A stretch of DNA of 50,222 nt. Origin: a virus. Positions 31,390 to 39,023 of this stretch are shown here, piece by piece. The translations under genes and the position numbers were made by a program. The notes under the pieces are model-generated. The model was not told the DNA's origin and ran no database searches. It was given only the letters and a program-made list of their open reading frames with translations. The stretch is taken from the IMG/VR virus record IMGVR_UViG_3300031658_000011, positions 1 to 50,222 of that record; one strand, given 5' to 3'. Each line of letters begins with the position of its first letter. The stretch's first letter is position 1.

Positions 31390-32390
31390 TCAGGAATCTC
31401 GCCGCTGTCGATCATTTTCCTCATGTCGTCAACGCCAGTGGTTCCTGCCCCCGTGTTATTGGGGTCGGGCGGTGGTGCGAAGTTGGTGCTATTACTACTG
31501 TACCTCGAGGGGGCTTGCGGCCCCGCAGAAAGCATCGAGGTCCACCCCGTCCGCGTTTGCTCCAGCCTTGTCAGCGAGGCATCGAGTTTTTCTATTCTCC
31601 TTTCCTTATCGGTTTTACCATTCAGGTCTTTTTCTTTGTTATCGACCAGCATGTCTTCGATTAAACTCTGTCTCTGTTTGTTTATCGCGCTTATCTGATT
31701 ATCAAGACCTTTTATCGCGGCTGTAGCTTGAAGAGTTTGAGTGCTTTGTAGCGATTGCTGATACTGCTGGTTTGCTTTCACTCGTAAATCTGAGTCTGTC
31801 ATCGGCACTTTCGTAGTAGTCCCGTCATCATTCTTAACATCTTTCATATACTGAGGGTCGGTAGGGTTATCATTTCTTGCCTCTATCATCGAGTTGGTGT
31901 TTTCCTGTATCCCCTGCACCGCTGCGGCCACGGACGATCCTGCTAGACGAGCTGAGTCTCTCTCGTTCTGAGTCTCGGCAAACAGGCCTTCGCTATACGC
32001 ATAACTAGAAGTCCCGTCCTCCAGCGTAGTTTTCTCCATCCCCAATAGCCGCTGGGCATTCTCGAACTCTTCCGTCTTTTGGCGAAACTCACCCAACTCA
32101 AGTTCACTTGATTGCCTCAAACTTTCTGACTGCTGGACTGACGTTTCGATACTTTGTGTGTCTACAGCTATTGAGGACTTAGCGAGGTCACGCTCAATAC
32201 CAAGACCCTCGTTCCCTTGCTTGATAAGTAGTCCTTGGTGTTTTTCCAACGCTACCATTTGCTCCCGCTCAAGCTCCAGCATGTTTGCGTCGCGTTCTTT
32301 CTCATAGTTGAGCTTCTCGCGGTTAGCTCCGAACACCAGCAGCCCTTGGCCGATTGATCCTATGGCGTTTGCCCATCCTGTCTTACTCAT
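31386..32390 (-). CDS. Coiled-coil internal virion protein, 334 aa
   Basis: The start overlaps the upstream stop as ATGA. The N-terminus has a short Gly-rich hydrophobic segment (A-I-G-S-I-G-Q-G-L-L-V-F-G-A), followed by long, strongly charged coiled coils with Glu/Gln/Lys heptads and a Pro/Asn-rich tail. Position between two virion protein genes and the coiled-coil build suggest an internal core or ejection component. I do not recognise a named family. Confidence 0.6.
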   Translation of the reverse strand: MSKTGWANAIGSIGQGLLVFGANREKLNYEKERDANMLELEREQMVALEKHQGLLIKQGNEGLGIERDLAKSSIAVDTQSIETSVQQSESLRQSSELELGEFRQKTEEFENAQRLLGMEKTTLEDGTSSYAYSEGLFAETQNERDSARLAGSSVAAAVQGIQENTNSMIEARNDNPTDPQYMKDVKNDDGTTTKVPMTDSDLRVKANQQYQQSLQSTQTLQATAAIKGLDNQISAINKQRQSLIEDMLVDNKEKDLNGKTDKERRIEKLDASLTRLEQTRTGWTSMLSAGPQAPSRYSSNSTNFAPPPDPNNTGAGTTGVDDMRKMIDSGEIPE

Positions 32391-33073
32391 TGCTGGTTAC
32401 CTCTAAGAAGTCCGTCTTGCTGGGCCATCTGCTGTCCGGCCTGCTGAACACCTTGCGACATCGCGCTCTGCTGCGAGGGCATGTTCTCAGGATTGTTAAA
32501 CATCGCGTTAGCTTGCTCTGCCAACATAGGCATATCGCCTTTGATCTGTTCCAACTGGTTAGCCGACATCTTGTTTTCTTCTTTCATTCGCTTGCCATAG
32601 GCGCTGGCAAAAACGTCAATCGCCGCCGTAATCGCTAGACCAATCGGCTCGTCTTCGTCAGGGATAACACCCATCAACACTGCGACTTGTACTAACTCGG
32701 CGACCAAGTCTTCCCCCGCTTCAAAGCGGGTCGCGTCAGAAATTCCAACGCCTTTGCCTTCTAGCTTTTCCTCTGTCACGATGAACATCGTCGTAGCAAG
32801 CTGGCCTATAGTTTTACCGGGGTTCTCTTTACCTTCTTTGAGTTTATTCCCGATTTTCTTTTTCATCTTCTTAGAATGAATTAACCCGAAAAACTCGCCC
32901 ATCATTGCATCGTAGGCGGCTTGCTCCTCTTCAGATGCTTGGTCGGGGTTCTCCAAGTTCAGCACCTCTGGCTCTGACATTTCGACATCACCACCAGCGG
33001 GAGCAGCACCCTCTGCTTGGGGAGCGGGGCCAGCGGTTTGACCTTGTGGCGGCTGTAATAATCCCTCTTTCAT
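32387..33073 (-). CDS. Virion-associated protein, 228 aa
   Basis: The product starts with a Pro/Gly/Gln-rich disordered region, then a helical domain (residues about 50-185) with a Lys-rich K-K-M-K-K-K-I-G segment, E-A-G-E-D-L-V-A-E-L-V and A-I-T-A-A-I-D-V-F, and ends in a Gln/Met-rich tail. It lies in a run of genes with 4-bp overlaps (downstream one at 32387). A virion internal role is inferred from position only. Confidence 0.6.
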   Translation of the reverse strand: MKEGLLQPPQGQTAGPAPQAEGAAPAGGDVEMSEPEVLNLENPDQASEEEQAAYDAMMGEFFGLIHSKKMKKKIGNKLKEGKENPGKTIGQLATTMFIVTEEKLEGKGVGISDATRFEAGEDLVAELVQVAVLMGVIPDEDEPIGLAITAAIDVFASAYGKRMKEENKMSANQLEQIKGDMPMLAEQANAMFNNPENMPSQQSAMSQGVQQAGQQMAQQDGLLRGNQQ

Positions 33074-33083
33074 CGTCTTGCTC

Positions 33084-33995
33084 CTATGCGTACCGCTGGG
33101 CGGCGATGTCGTCTAGCGTGGATGGTTGACCGTATTGGTACTGAGTTGACGGTTGGTTAGTGGTGTCGGCTGCCTGCGCTTGCTGCCTCTGTAGCAATCC
33201 CTGAGAAGGTTGGTATCCAATCTCAGACATCGGAGCGATGTCGCCACCGTAGGCTTCAGGGTCTCCGTAGTTCCAGTCCCACCTTGCGGCTTGGCGTTCT
33301 TCGGCTTCTTGCTCGGCTGCGTCGGCGGCTGCGCCTTGCTCATACGCTTGGTAGCCGTTCAGACCAACGCCTGCGAGTGACATGGTCTCGCCCGCTGTCA
33401 AACCAGCGGCGGCTGCTCCTTCCGCCAGTGGTACTACAGGGGCGGCCACTTGAGACGCACCAGCGGCGACGCCCGACGTAGACATTCCCAGTCCGCTCAC
33501 GGCTGGAGCAGCGGTTTGCGGTATTCCTGCTGCTATTACGGAGGGGAGAGTCTGCGATCCTGCTACGGGGACGGCTCCGGCCTTTGCTATTGTGGCCGCA
33601 TTTGCAGTTTGAATTGCTGCGGTGCTGCCCCCTACGTTTACCGCCATGCCTGCGGTTGGCGCAGTAAACGCTCCTCCTGTTCCAAGTCCCTGCACAGTCG
33701 CACCTTTAGCAGTTATCGCGCTTGTTGCCTGTGTCTGCATGCCCATTGCGCCCATGACCGTCTGGCCGAGCGCGCCATACGCGGACTGAATCCCTACCAA
33801 ACCTCCTTGTCCCATTCCGGCTCCGAACGCCAACCCCCCCTGAAACCCCGGCCCGATATACCCAAGCGCCGCTCCGGCAGTGAAAACGACAGCCGCGACG
33901 AGGACAATTTCCTTCCAGTACTTCTTTACGAATTTAGTGACTTTCTTAACTTTCTTTTTCACTTTCTTAAAAATCTTCTTTAACGCTTTTGACAT
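33084..33995 (-). CDS. Virion protein with basic N-terminus and Ala/Gly-rich body, 303 aa
   Basis: ATG 33995 follows AGAGG at 8 bases and gives M-S-K-A-L-K-K-I-F-K-K-V-K; the frame upstream of it is uncoupled. The first 30 residues are strongly basic and directly precede a hydrophobic helix (E-I-V-L-V-A-A-V-V-F-T-A-G-A-A-L-G-Y). The rest is Ala/Gly/Thr-rich, low in complexity, with a C-terminal R-W-D-W-N-Y-G-D-P-E that resembles the A-R-W-D-W-Q-D-G-D in the 619-aa protein nearby. It probably is an internal or membrane-interacting virion protein. Confidence 0.6.
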   Translation of the reverse strand: MSKALKKIFKKVKKKVKKVTKFVKKYWKEIVLVAAVVFTAGAALGYIGPGFQGGLAFGAGMGQGGLVGIQSAYGALGQTVMGAMGMQTQATSAITAKGATVQGLGTGGAFTAPTAGMAVNVGGSTAAIQTANAATIAKAGAVPVAGSQTLPSVIAAGIPQTAAPAVSGLGMSTSGVAAGASQVAAPVVPLAEGAAAAGLTAGETMSLAGVGLNGYQAYEQGAAADAAEQEAEERQAARWDWNYGDPEAYGGDIAPMSEIGYQPSQGLLQRQQAQAADTTNQPSTQYQYGQPSTLDDIAAQRYA

Positions 33996-34011
33996 GATGA
34001 TGCCTCTCAAT

Positions 34012-34455
34012 TTAAAAGTGCAAGGTGAAACAAGCACCCATGTTTTTCATACCCAGTTTTTCGTACATTCTCGCTACGCGCTCGTTGTTTCTAAGCCCGC
34101 TTGAAATTTGCAGAGTGACTTCTTTGACGTTAGGCTGCTTACGCGCCCAGTGAATAAAGTGCCGTGCCAGCATCACCGCTTGGATGGGGTGGCCCGGCTT
34201 AACAATAAAAGCCAGATCAGTGGCATACCGAATATCGACAAACGCCTGCTTGACCACTTGTCCTATCAAAGCGCCTACGACCTTCCCATCAACCTCGGCC
34301 ACTAGCACTCGTGCCTGCTTAGAGTTAATCAGAAAGCGTAAGTCTTTCGGGCCTTGCTTCCAGTCGATTTTGTAGCCGTCATGTATCTGGTCTAAATACC
34401 ACTGGCCTATCTCGAATATGGGCTGTATGTCTTCTAAGCGCCCTTGTCGGATCAC
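34012..34455 (-). CDS. GNAT family N-acetyltransferase
   Basis: The 147-aa protein has the GNAT layout: M-I-R-Q-G-R-L-E-D-I at the N-terminus, V-L-V-A-E-V-D-G-K-V-V-G-A-L-I-G (strands 2-4), V-K-P-G-H-P-I-Q-A-V-M-L-A-R-H-F (the acetyl-CoA loop region, although the usual R/Q-x-x-G-x-G/A is degenerate) and N-E-R-V-A-R-M-Y-E-K-L-G-M at the end. It would acetylate an amino group; the substrate is unknown. GNAT genes embedded in structural modules are common in podoviruses. It overlaps the upstream gene by one base. Confidence 0.75.
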   Translation of the reverse strand: MIRQGRLEDIQPIFEIGQWYLDQIHDGYKIDWKQGPKDLRFLINSKQARVLVAEVDGKVVGALIGQVVKQAFVDIRYATDLAFIVKPGHPIQAVMLARHFIHWARKQPNVKEVTLQISSGLRNNERVARMYEKLGMKNMGACFTLHF

Positions 34456-36314
34456 TAATCACCAAACCCGTATATGGCGGCTTGTAACGTTGAGTCAGTC
34501 TTAAAACGAGTGTCAACGTCTGCATGTGCTTCCTGTTTCTCCGTCGGATTCATCTCAGGGTTTTGCGCTATTGCCGAGTGTTCGTTCTGCGTTCCGAGTT
34601 GGAGGTTGGTAATGCCGCCTGCGTAGGAGAGCTGGTGTTGGCTGTCAAGAGTCTGCTGGTATTTGTCTGTCTCAGCGTTTACACGCTCTGTCTGAAGCGT
34701 TTGTTCGTTTATAAAGTTTTGATCCATGTTGCTCTGCTGGTAGCTCTGTTGTTGAGCGTTAAGCATAGTCTGACCCTGAAGCTGAGTCTCCTGCCTTGCG
34801 GCCGCTGCTGCGTTGTTTGCAGAAGCAACGGCTGTGGCCGCTGCTGCGTTGATCGAGGCTGACGCCAACTGGGCGCTTGCGCCTATCTGCGTGGTCTGGA
34901 TTGATGTTGCATTGCGGTCTGCGGCTATCTTCTCGGCAGAGCGTATCTGAGTGCTTTGTAAATCTTTCTGCCCCGCAATGCCCTGTGCCTGTAGGCTGGT
35001 GTCCGTCGTGAACTTTGTCGCATCTCGGGCTGTTTGTGCTTTTTGCGCGTCAGTCTGCAATGTCTGCTGACCCTCAATGCCTTGCGCCTGTAGGCTGGTG
35101 TCCGTCGTGAACTTTGTCGCATCTCGGGCTGTTTGTGCTTTTTGCGCGTCGGTCTGCAAGTCCTTACGGCCTGTAATGTCTTGTGCCTGTAAGCTAGTCT
35201 CCTGCCCAAAACGGTCAAGCTGTATGGATTTCTTCCCTGCAATGTCCTGATCCATCAGGCTTGAGTCGTACCCGAAGCCTTGCTCCGCGAGTCCTCGACT
35301 GTTTTGGTAGTCTTGATCCATCAAGGCGCTGTCGGCACGAGTGGAATACTCGGTCTTCTCTTGGTCGTAGGCAGTAGTGGCGTCTTGTGACGCTATGGGC
35401 ATCATGCTTGCGTAAGCGGCTTGTTGTCCCGACTGGACGGCCATAGAGCTGTTCTGCAATCCTCTTGATGCTGATTGCTGTTGCGCCTGTAGTCGTGCCT
35501 GCTGCATTATTGGGTTATCGGATGCCATCAAGCCTTGGAGACGACCTTCTACTGTCATAGTGTCTGCATCAAAACCCATAGAAGGAGGCTTTATAACCAC
35601 AGGTCTATTTGCAGGACTGGCTCCTACGGCACTTGGCCCTGCTGCGCCTGTTGCGCCTGCGGTCGGGTTTGATTGATTTTGAGCCATCATTTGAGGCGCA
35701 ACATCATTGGCATTTCCCGTTTGTATTTTCATCAGACCGGACGACATTGGTCTACCCTCTGATCTACCCTGTAATCTTTCGGGCCTTAGAGTGCCTGTTG
35801 CGCCTGCGGTCGGGTTTGATTGATTTTGAGCCATCATTTGAGGCGCAACATCATTGGCATTTCCCGTTTGTATTTTCATCAGACCGGACGACATTGGTCT
35901 ACCCTCTGATCTACCCTGTAATCTTTCGGGCCTTAGAGTGCCACCCGTAGAGCCGTAAAGGTCTCCGTCTTGCCAGTCCCATCGTGCCTGCGACTGCTGG
36001 AGCGCCCTATCCATTCGAGGGTCACCTTGCTGTTGCTGCCCTTTAGAGGGCGGCATCGGTTCGCGCTTGGAGAGAGTATTTTGTTGTCCCATCAAGCCGC
36101 CAGCCATCGGTCGAACTTGACCCTGTCGAGGAGGTAAGTTGGCTGGCTGACGGTTGGGCCTATGTACTTGACCCTCGGGCTGCCCGCCCGTAGGCTTAGT
36201 GGCGGTGGTATTGCTCATAGGACGCACTTGACGCGGCGGCTTTGCCCCAGCCATCGGCATTCCGCCTGAACTCATTGTAGCCATAGGAGGCTGATTAGGG
36301 TTCATTCTGCGCAT
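34455..36314 (-). CDS. Repeat-rich virion protein, 619 aa
   Basis: The N-terminal third is Pro/Met/Gln-rich and disordered, and contains a 49-residue unit present twice, starting G-T-L-R-P-E-R-L-Q-G-R-S, encoded by a perfect 147-bp tandem repeat. The middle has a 33-residue Gln/Thr/Asp-rich unit present twice (L-Q-T-D-A-Q-K-A-Q-T). The C-terminal part is a long Gln/Ala/Asn coiled coil. There is no catalytic motif. It seems to be an extended, elastic structural protein, either in the core or on a fibre; position among core proteins favours the former. Confidence 0.6.
   Translation of the reverse strand: MRRMNPNQPPMATMSSGGMPMAGAKPPRQVRPMSNTTATKPTGGQPEGQVHRPNRQPANLPPRQGQVRPMAGGLMGQQNTLSKREPMPPSKGQQQQGDPRMDRALQQSQARWDWQDGDLYGSTGGTLRPERLQGRSEGRPMSSGLMKIQTGNANDVAPQMMAQNQSNPTAGATGTLRPERLQGRSEGRPMSSGLMKIQTGNANDVAPQMMAQNQSNPTAGATGAAGPSAVGASPANRPVVIKPPSMGFDADTMTVEGRLQGLMASDNPIMQQARLQAQQQSASRGLQNSSMAVQSGQQAAYASMMPIASQDATTAYDQEKTEYSTRADSALMDQDYQNSRGLAEQGFGYDSSLMDQDIAGKKSIQLDRFGQETSLQAQDITGRKDLQTDAQKAQTARDATKFTTDTSLQAQGIEGQQTLQTDAQKAQTARDATKFTTDTSLQAQGIAGQKDLQSTQIRSAEKIAADRNATSIQTTQIGASAQLASASINAAAATAVASANNAAAAARQETQLQGQTMLNAQQQSYQQSNMDQNFINEQTLQTERVNAETDKYQQTLDSQHQLSYAGGITNLQLGTQNEHSAIAQNPEMNPTEKQEAHADVDTRFKTDSTLQAAIYGFGD
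34987..35159. repeat. 99-bp repeat, two copies
   Basis: The sequence from 34987 recurs at 35086. At least 65 bases are identical (34987-35051 and 35086-35150), after which the copies diverge slightly. It encodes two 33-residue units of the 619-aa virion protein. Confidence 0.8.
35646..35942. repeat. Perfect 147-bp tandem duplication
   Basis: Bases 35646-35792 and 35793-35939 are identical by direct comparison, with the identity running three bases further. It is in frame in the 619-aa gene and adds exactly 49 residues. The complete identity implies a recent event or ongoing homogenisation. Confidence 0.9.
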
Positions 36315-36339
36315 TACTGTTGCCCTCTATCTCTAAATA

Positions 36340-36744
36340 TCATTTTTTAATAACACCTACGATTTTTTCTGCTGACCTTCCGACTAAATAGCCCCCAAGC
36401 CCAATTTTTAAGAGCGTAAAGGCATCTTCAGACAGCGGATTGGGAAGCCACATCATTGCATCGCCAACTACGAGCGTCAGCATGGTGAGCATGGTGATAG
36501 GTCGCCAAGTAGCCGTTAGCCAATGCTCTGACGATGCCTCGCTACTAACAATATTGGCTTGAGCTTCAAGCGTGGACCTCTCATAATCGAACACTCGCTG
36601 CATAGCTGCCGCTTGAACGTCGAGCAAATGCCCTTTTGCTGCCAGCCGTTCATCCTCAGATGTGTGCAGCTCGTCTATCAACTCTGCCGCTGGCTTGAAG
36701 ATTCCCGCTATTAAGTCTGTTACCCCTAGCATTACTGGCCCCAA
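36340..36744 (-). CDS. Holin of the GTA 3-TM type
   Basis: The 134-aa protein matches the 3TM holin layout: an N-terminal helix with A-G-I-F-K-P-A-A-E-L-I-D, an amphipathic charged region, the conserved S-E-H-W-L-T-A-T-W-R-P-I-T-M-L segment, then two hydrophobic segments and a C-terminal G-G-Y-L-V-G-R-S. It would form the membrane lesion that releases endolysin. The gene overlaps the upstream small membrane protein by 13 bp, suggesting one lysis unit. Confidence 0.8.
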   Translation of the reverse strand: MGPVMLGVTDLIAGIFKPAAELIDELHTSEDERLAAKGHLLDVQAAAMQRVFDYERSTLEAQANIVSSEASSEHWLTATWRPITMLTMLTLVVGDAMMWLPNPLSEDAFTLLKIGLGGYLVGRSAEKIVGVIKK

Positions 36745-37001
36745 TTTTTAAAATACATGCCGGTCACTAATGCACCAAGAACCGTCATTGTTATTATTTT
36801 GATGACGGTATGGGCAACCGATTTTCTAATCTCGCGCCACGAATCAAGTAAATCGCGCAACTCTTTTAGATCGTGAATTGCGTTATCATCTTGCAGCCCA
36901 ACATCGCGCAATGCTTCTTTAGCTGCCACCTTCGCAGTTCGCTGGATTATGGCCTCAATTTCCTCGTCTGACCTTCGCTCTTGGTCGTTGCTAGAGTACA
37001 C
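36732..37001 (-). CDS. Small membrane protein (DUF6127-like), likely lysis accessory
   Basis: The 89-aa protein has an acidic/charged N-terminus with D-E-E-I-E-A-I-I-Q, a helical part A-L-R-D-V-G-L-Q-D-D and L-R-D-L-L-D-S-W, and one C-terminal membrane helix (I-I-T-M-T-V-L-G-A-L-V-T-G). Proteins of this shape neighbour holins in many phages and may act as holin partners. It overlaps the holin gene. The family name is a best guess from pattern. Confidence 0.6.
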   Translation of the reverse strand: MYSSNDQERRSDEEIEAIIQRTAKVAAKEALRDVGLQDDNAIHDLKELRDLLDSWREIRKSVAHTVIKIITMTVLGALVTGMYFKNWGQ

Positions 37002-37006
37002 AATTA

Positions 37007-37276
37007 TTACACCTTTGATCTTTCGATTATTCTGTTTGAAAAGTCAACGTCCATAAGCCAACTGTTGTGGCAGTGGTTTTTATCCCAGAAGAAAACAAAG
37101 TTGATAAATCGCTCGACGAATGACCACCCTTTAACAGTATTACAGGAGTACGCCCTTGAGCTTATGGTTTGGTCTGGCTCGCCGCCTAGAATTAACGCAT
37201 TGACTGCCTGACTAATAACGACCAGCAACTTAAAAAACCAAGCCCTGACCCACCGTGTTAAATTACTCCAATTCAT
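37007..37276 (-). CDS. Conserved-looking phage protein, 89 aa
   Basis: The product begins with a hydrophobic helix (F-F-K-L-L-V-V-I-S-Q-A-V-N-A-L-I-L-G), followed by G-G-E-P-D-Q-T-I-S-S-R-A-Y and F-I-N-F-V-F-F-W-D-K-N-H-C. The P-D-x-T-x-S-x-R-A-Y and F-W-x-x-x-H-C patterns recur in small proteins of phage lysis cassettes as far as I know, with no established function. The position between the holin-type genes and tail fibre accessory genes fits. Confidence 0.65.
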   Translation of the reverse strand: MNWSNLTRWVRAWFFKLLVVISQAVNALILGGEPDQTISSRAYSCNTVKGWSFVERFINFVFFWDKNHCHNSWLMDVDFSNRIIERSKV

Positions 37277-37278
37277 TT

Positions 37279-37740
37279 TTAGCCCTCAGTTTTATTTTCT
37301 AATAGAAGCGCGTTGTTTTCTTTCAGAAGTTCGTACTCTTCTGCAAATATGCCCTTACTTGTCTTTCGTACAGTAGTAGTCATGCCTATCGAGGAAAAAA
37401 AGTCTTTAGAGATGTCTTTCTTTGTTGGAAAAACGTAGTGTACATCTCGGCACCCAGACAGCATTCTGTTCATTGTTTTGCTCCAGCCTAGCTCCCCATG
37501 TATCCATTCATAGACTGGCCCCAGCACTTCAGCGTTTAGACACTCTGCTACTCTGTCGTTATGAAATTGCTCTAGTTGTTCAGGCTTGTCTCTTTCTAAA
37601 ACAAAAAGAACTAGCAGTTCGCCATTAGAGTCAAACGCCTCAGCAGCCAAGCTGTTTTCACGCAGACTTATTCCAGTGGTATCCCATACCGCCTTGCGTC
37701 TTGCGGGTGTAATTACACCGAATGTGTGTGACACGCTCAT
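37279..37740 (-). CDS. Hypothetical protein, 153 aa
   Basis: An alpha/beta protein with L-L-V-L-F-V-L-E-R-D-K-P, Y-E-W-I-H-G-E-L-G-W-S-K and V-H-Y-V-F-P-T-K-K segments, followed by G-M-T-T-T-V-R-K-T and a C-terminal coiled tail. The strand/helix order is faintly like an acetyltransferase, but I see no acetyl-CoA loop. It overlaps the upstream gene by 4 bp, and probably belongs to the tail fibre accessory group. Confidence 0.55.
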   Translation of the reverse strand: MSVSHTFGVITPARRKAVWDTTGISLRENSLAAEAFDSNGELLVLFVLERDKPEQLEQFHNDRVAECLNAEVLGPVYEWIHGELGWSKTMNRMLSGCRDVHYVFPTKKDISKDFFSSIGMTTTVRKTSKGIFAEEYELLKENNALLLENKTEG

Positions 37741-38462
37741 AAAGAGGTAAACTCTTGCATGAACAAACCAGAGGCAGTGTCTCCCGCAATGGCTTTTGCC
37801 ACTGCCAGTGCTTCCGCTTCAAAGCATTTCTGAACATGAGCATGGCACAAGTCTGACCACTCAATAATCTGTGCATTGCTCGTTGGCCTAAAGACAAGAG
37901 CGGGAGTTCCGTATTCGTCTAAAGTGGCACACTTCCACACGCCTCCATCGGATCGTGTCCCTGCCTCAACCGCCAATCGTGCAGAGGCAAATCTATTCTG
38001 TGACTCAGTGCTGGTATCCAAAAACCACGAAACGCTCTCCGAGTCTGCCCAGACAATACCCTGACTTTCAACTTCGTAACGGGTGTTTGCAATAGTGTTT
38101 AATGCCTGTTGAATTGGCGTAAAGTTTTCAGCATTCTCAGACGGCTCGGTAACTATTTCAGTGATAACGCTTTGAAGTTCTTCATCGCTGACTAAAAAAT
38201 CTTTACCAATAACTTCAAGCAGATCGCTCGGTACTTCAATTTCCTTCAAATCTATTTGTGATTGCCAGTAGGTGATTGGTGCATTGACAATAATATCTTT
38301 ACGCAATGCTTCTTTTGCTTCTTCGATAGGCAGCGATAGAGTCTCTAAACTGGATGCAATTGTTCCGTGATACGGTGCTAGAGTAGTATCGGCGGGCGTG
38401 TAAACAACACGCATACAGCGATCAACTAAGCTGATACTTTCAACGGCAAATGTAAATTTCAT
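37737..38462 (-). CDS. Tail-fibre accessory protein (DUF4376-like C-terminus), 241 aa
   Basis: The N-terminal part resembles tail fibre chaperone proteins in layout, without a clear motif. Residues about 170-225 have N-R-F-A-S-A-R-L-A-V-E-A-G, G-G-V-W-K-C, F-R-P-T and H-A-H-V-Q-K-C-F-E-A-E, which matches my memory of the DUF4376 domain found in tail fibre regions. It lies directly downstream of two fibre-type genes, so assistance in fibre folding or assembly is likely. Confidence 0.6.
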   Translation of the reverse strand: MKFTFAVESISLVDRCMRVVYTPADTTLAPYHGTIASSLETLSLPIEEAKEALRKDIIVNAPITYWQSQIDLKEIEVPSDLLEVIGKDFLVSDEELQSVITEIVTEPSENAENFTPIQQALNTIANTRYEVESQGIVWADSESVSWFLDTSTESQNRFASARLAVEAGTRSDGGVWKCATLDEYGTPALVFRPTSNAQIIEWSDLCHAHVQKCFEAEALAVAKAIAGDTASGLFMQEFTSL

Positions 38463-38477
38463 AATATTTATAATTTC

Positions 38478-39023
38478 CTATGTAAGCTTGAACGTGAGGC
38501 TGCCGCTGCTGTTGTGTTGTAAGACTGGGTTGGGAGTGTAGGTGGAAAGCCATGACCAAGTTGCTGTGCCACTGTTATAGTCAAAAAAACTAGCGTTAGT
38601 AGCACTCCATGTATAACTGCCTTTTGTAAGCGTTGACCATACACTTCCGATTGTCTGAGTAGAGGTGAATCCAGTCATTGTGATAGTTGTGATTTGAGTA
38701 ACGTTATTGTCCTGCATCCCAGTGACAGTTATTGTCACGCCATCGTGCGTAAATGTTTTAGGACTTAGCGCACCAAATGAGCCATTCGAATAGCCGTAGG
38801 ATGAGCTTGCGGGAGTATATTTTCCAGCAGCGGTAGACTGATAACCATAGGTTAGCGTTGCAACAAGTTTGCCGTAATTTGAATACGCATCACTAAAGCT
38901 AATTGCTCCTGTCGCTGGAAATTCGTTCCTGCCACGAAACTCAGACATCGAGTGCGGTGCTGCGTCCAAATACTCTGCTGCAATTTGTCCTAGCGAAATC
39001 GCGCCTGATGCTTGTAGTGGCAT
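38478..39023 (-). CDS. Putative tail fibre tip / receptor-binding protein, 181 aa
   Basis: It begins with S-G-A-I-S-L-G-Q-I-A-A-E and repeats a similar element (T-G-A-I-S-F-S-D-A-Y) some 35 residues later; this pair is typical of short fibre tip proteins in phages. The rest is a Ser/Thr/Tyr/Gly-rich beta domain with no charge clusters. Its start overlaps the fibre gene stop by one base. It would bind the host surface as part of the fibre complex. Confidence 0.6.
   Translation of the reverse strand: MPLQASGAISLGQIAAEYLDAAPHSMSEFRGRNEFPATGAISFSDAYSNYGKLVATLTYGYQSTAAGKYTPASSSYGYSNGSFGALSPKTFTHDGVTITVTGMQDNNVTQITTITMTGFTSTQTIGSVWSTLTKGSYTWSATNASFFDYNSGTATWSWLSTYTPNPVLQHNSSGSLTFKLT

Noticed and set aside
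35609-35950. Forward frame with an internal protein repeat
   Set aside because: The repeat only mirrors the 147-bp duplication in the reverse-strand gene.
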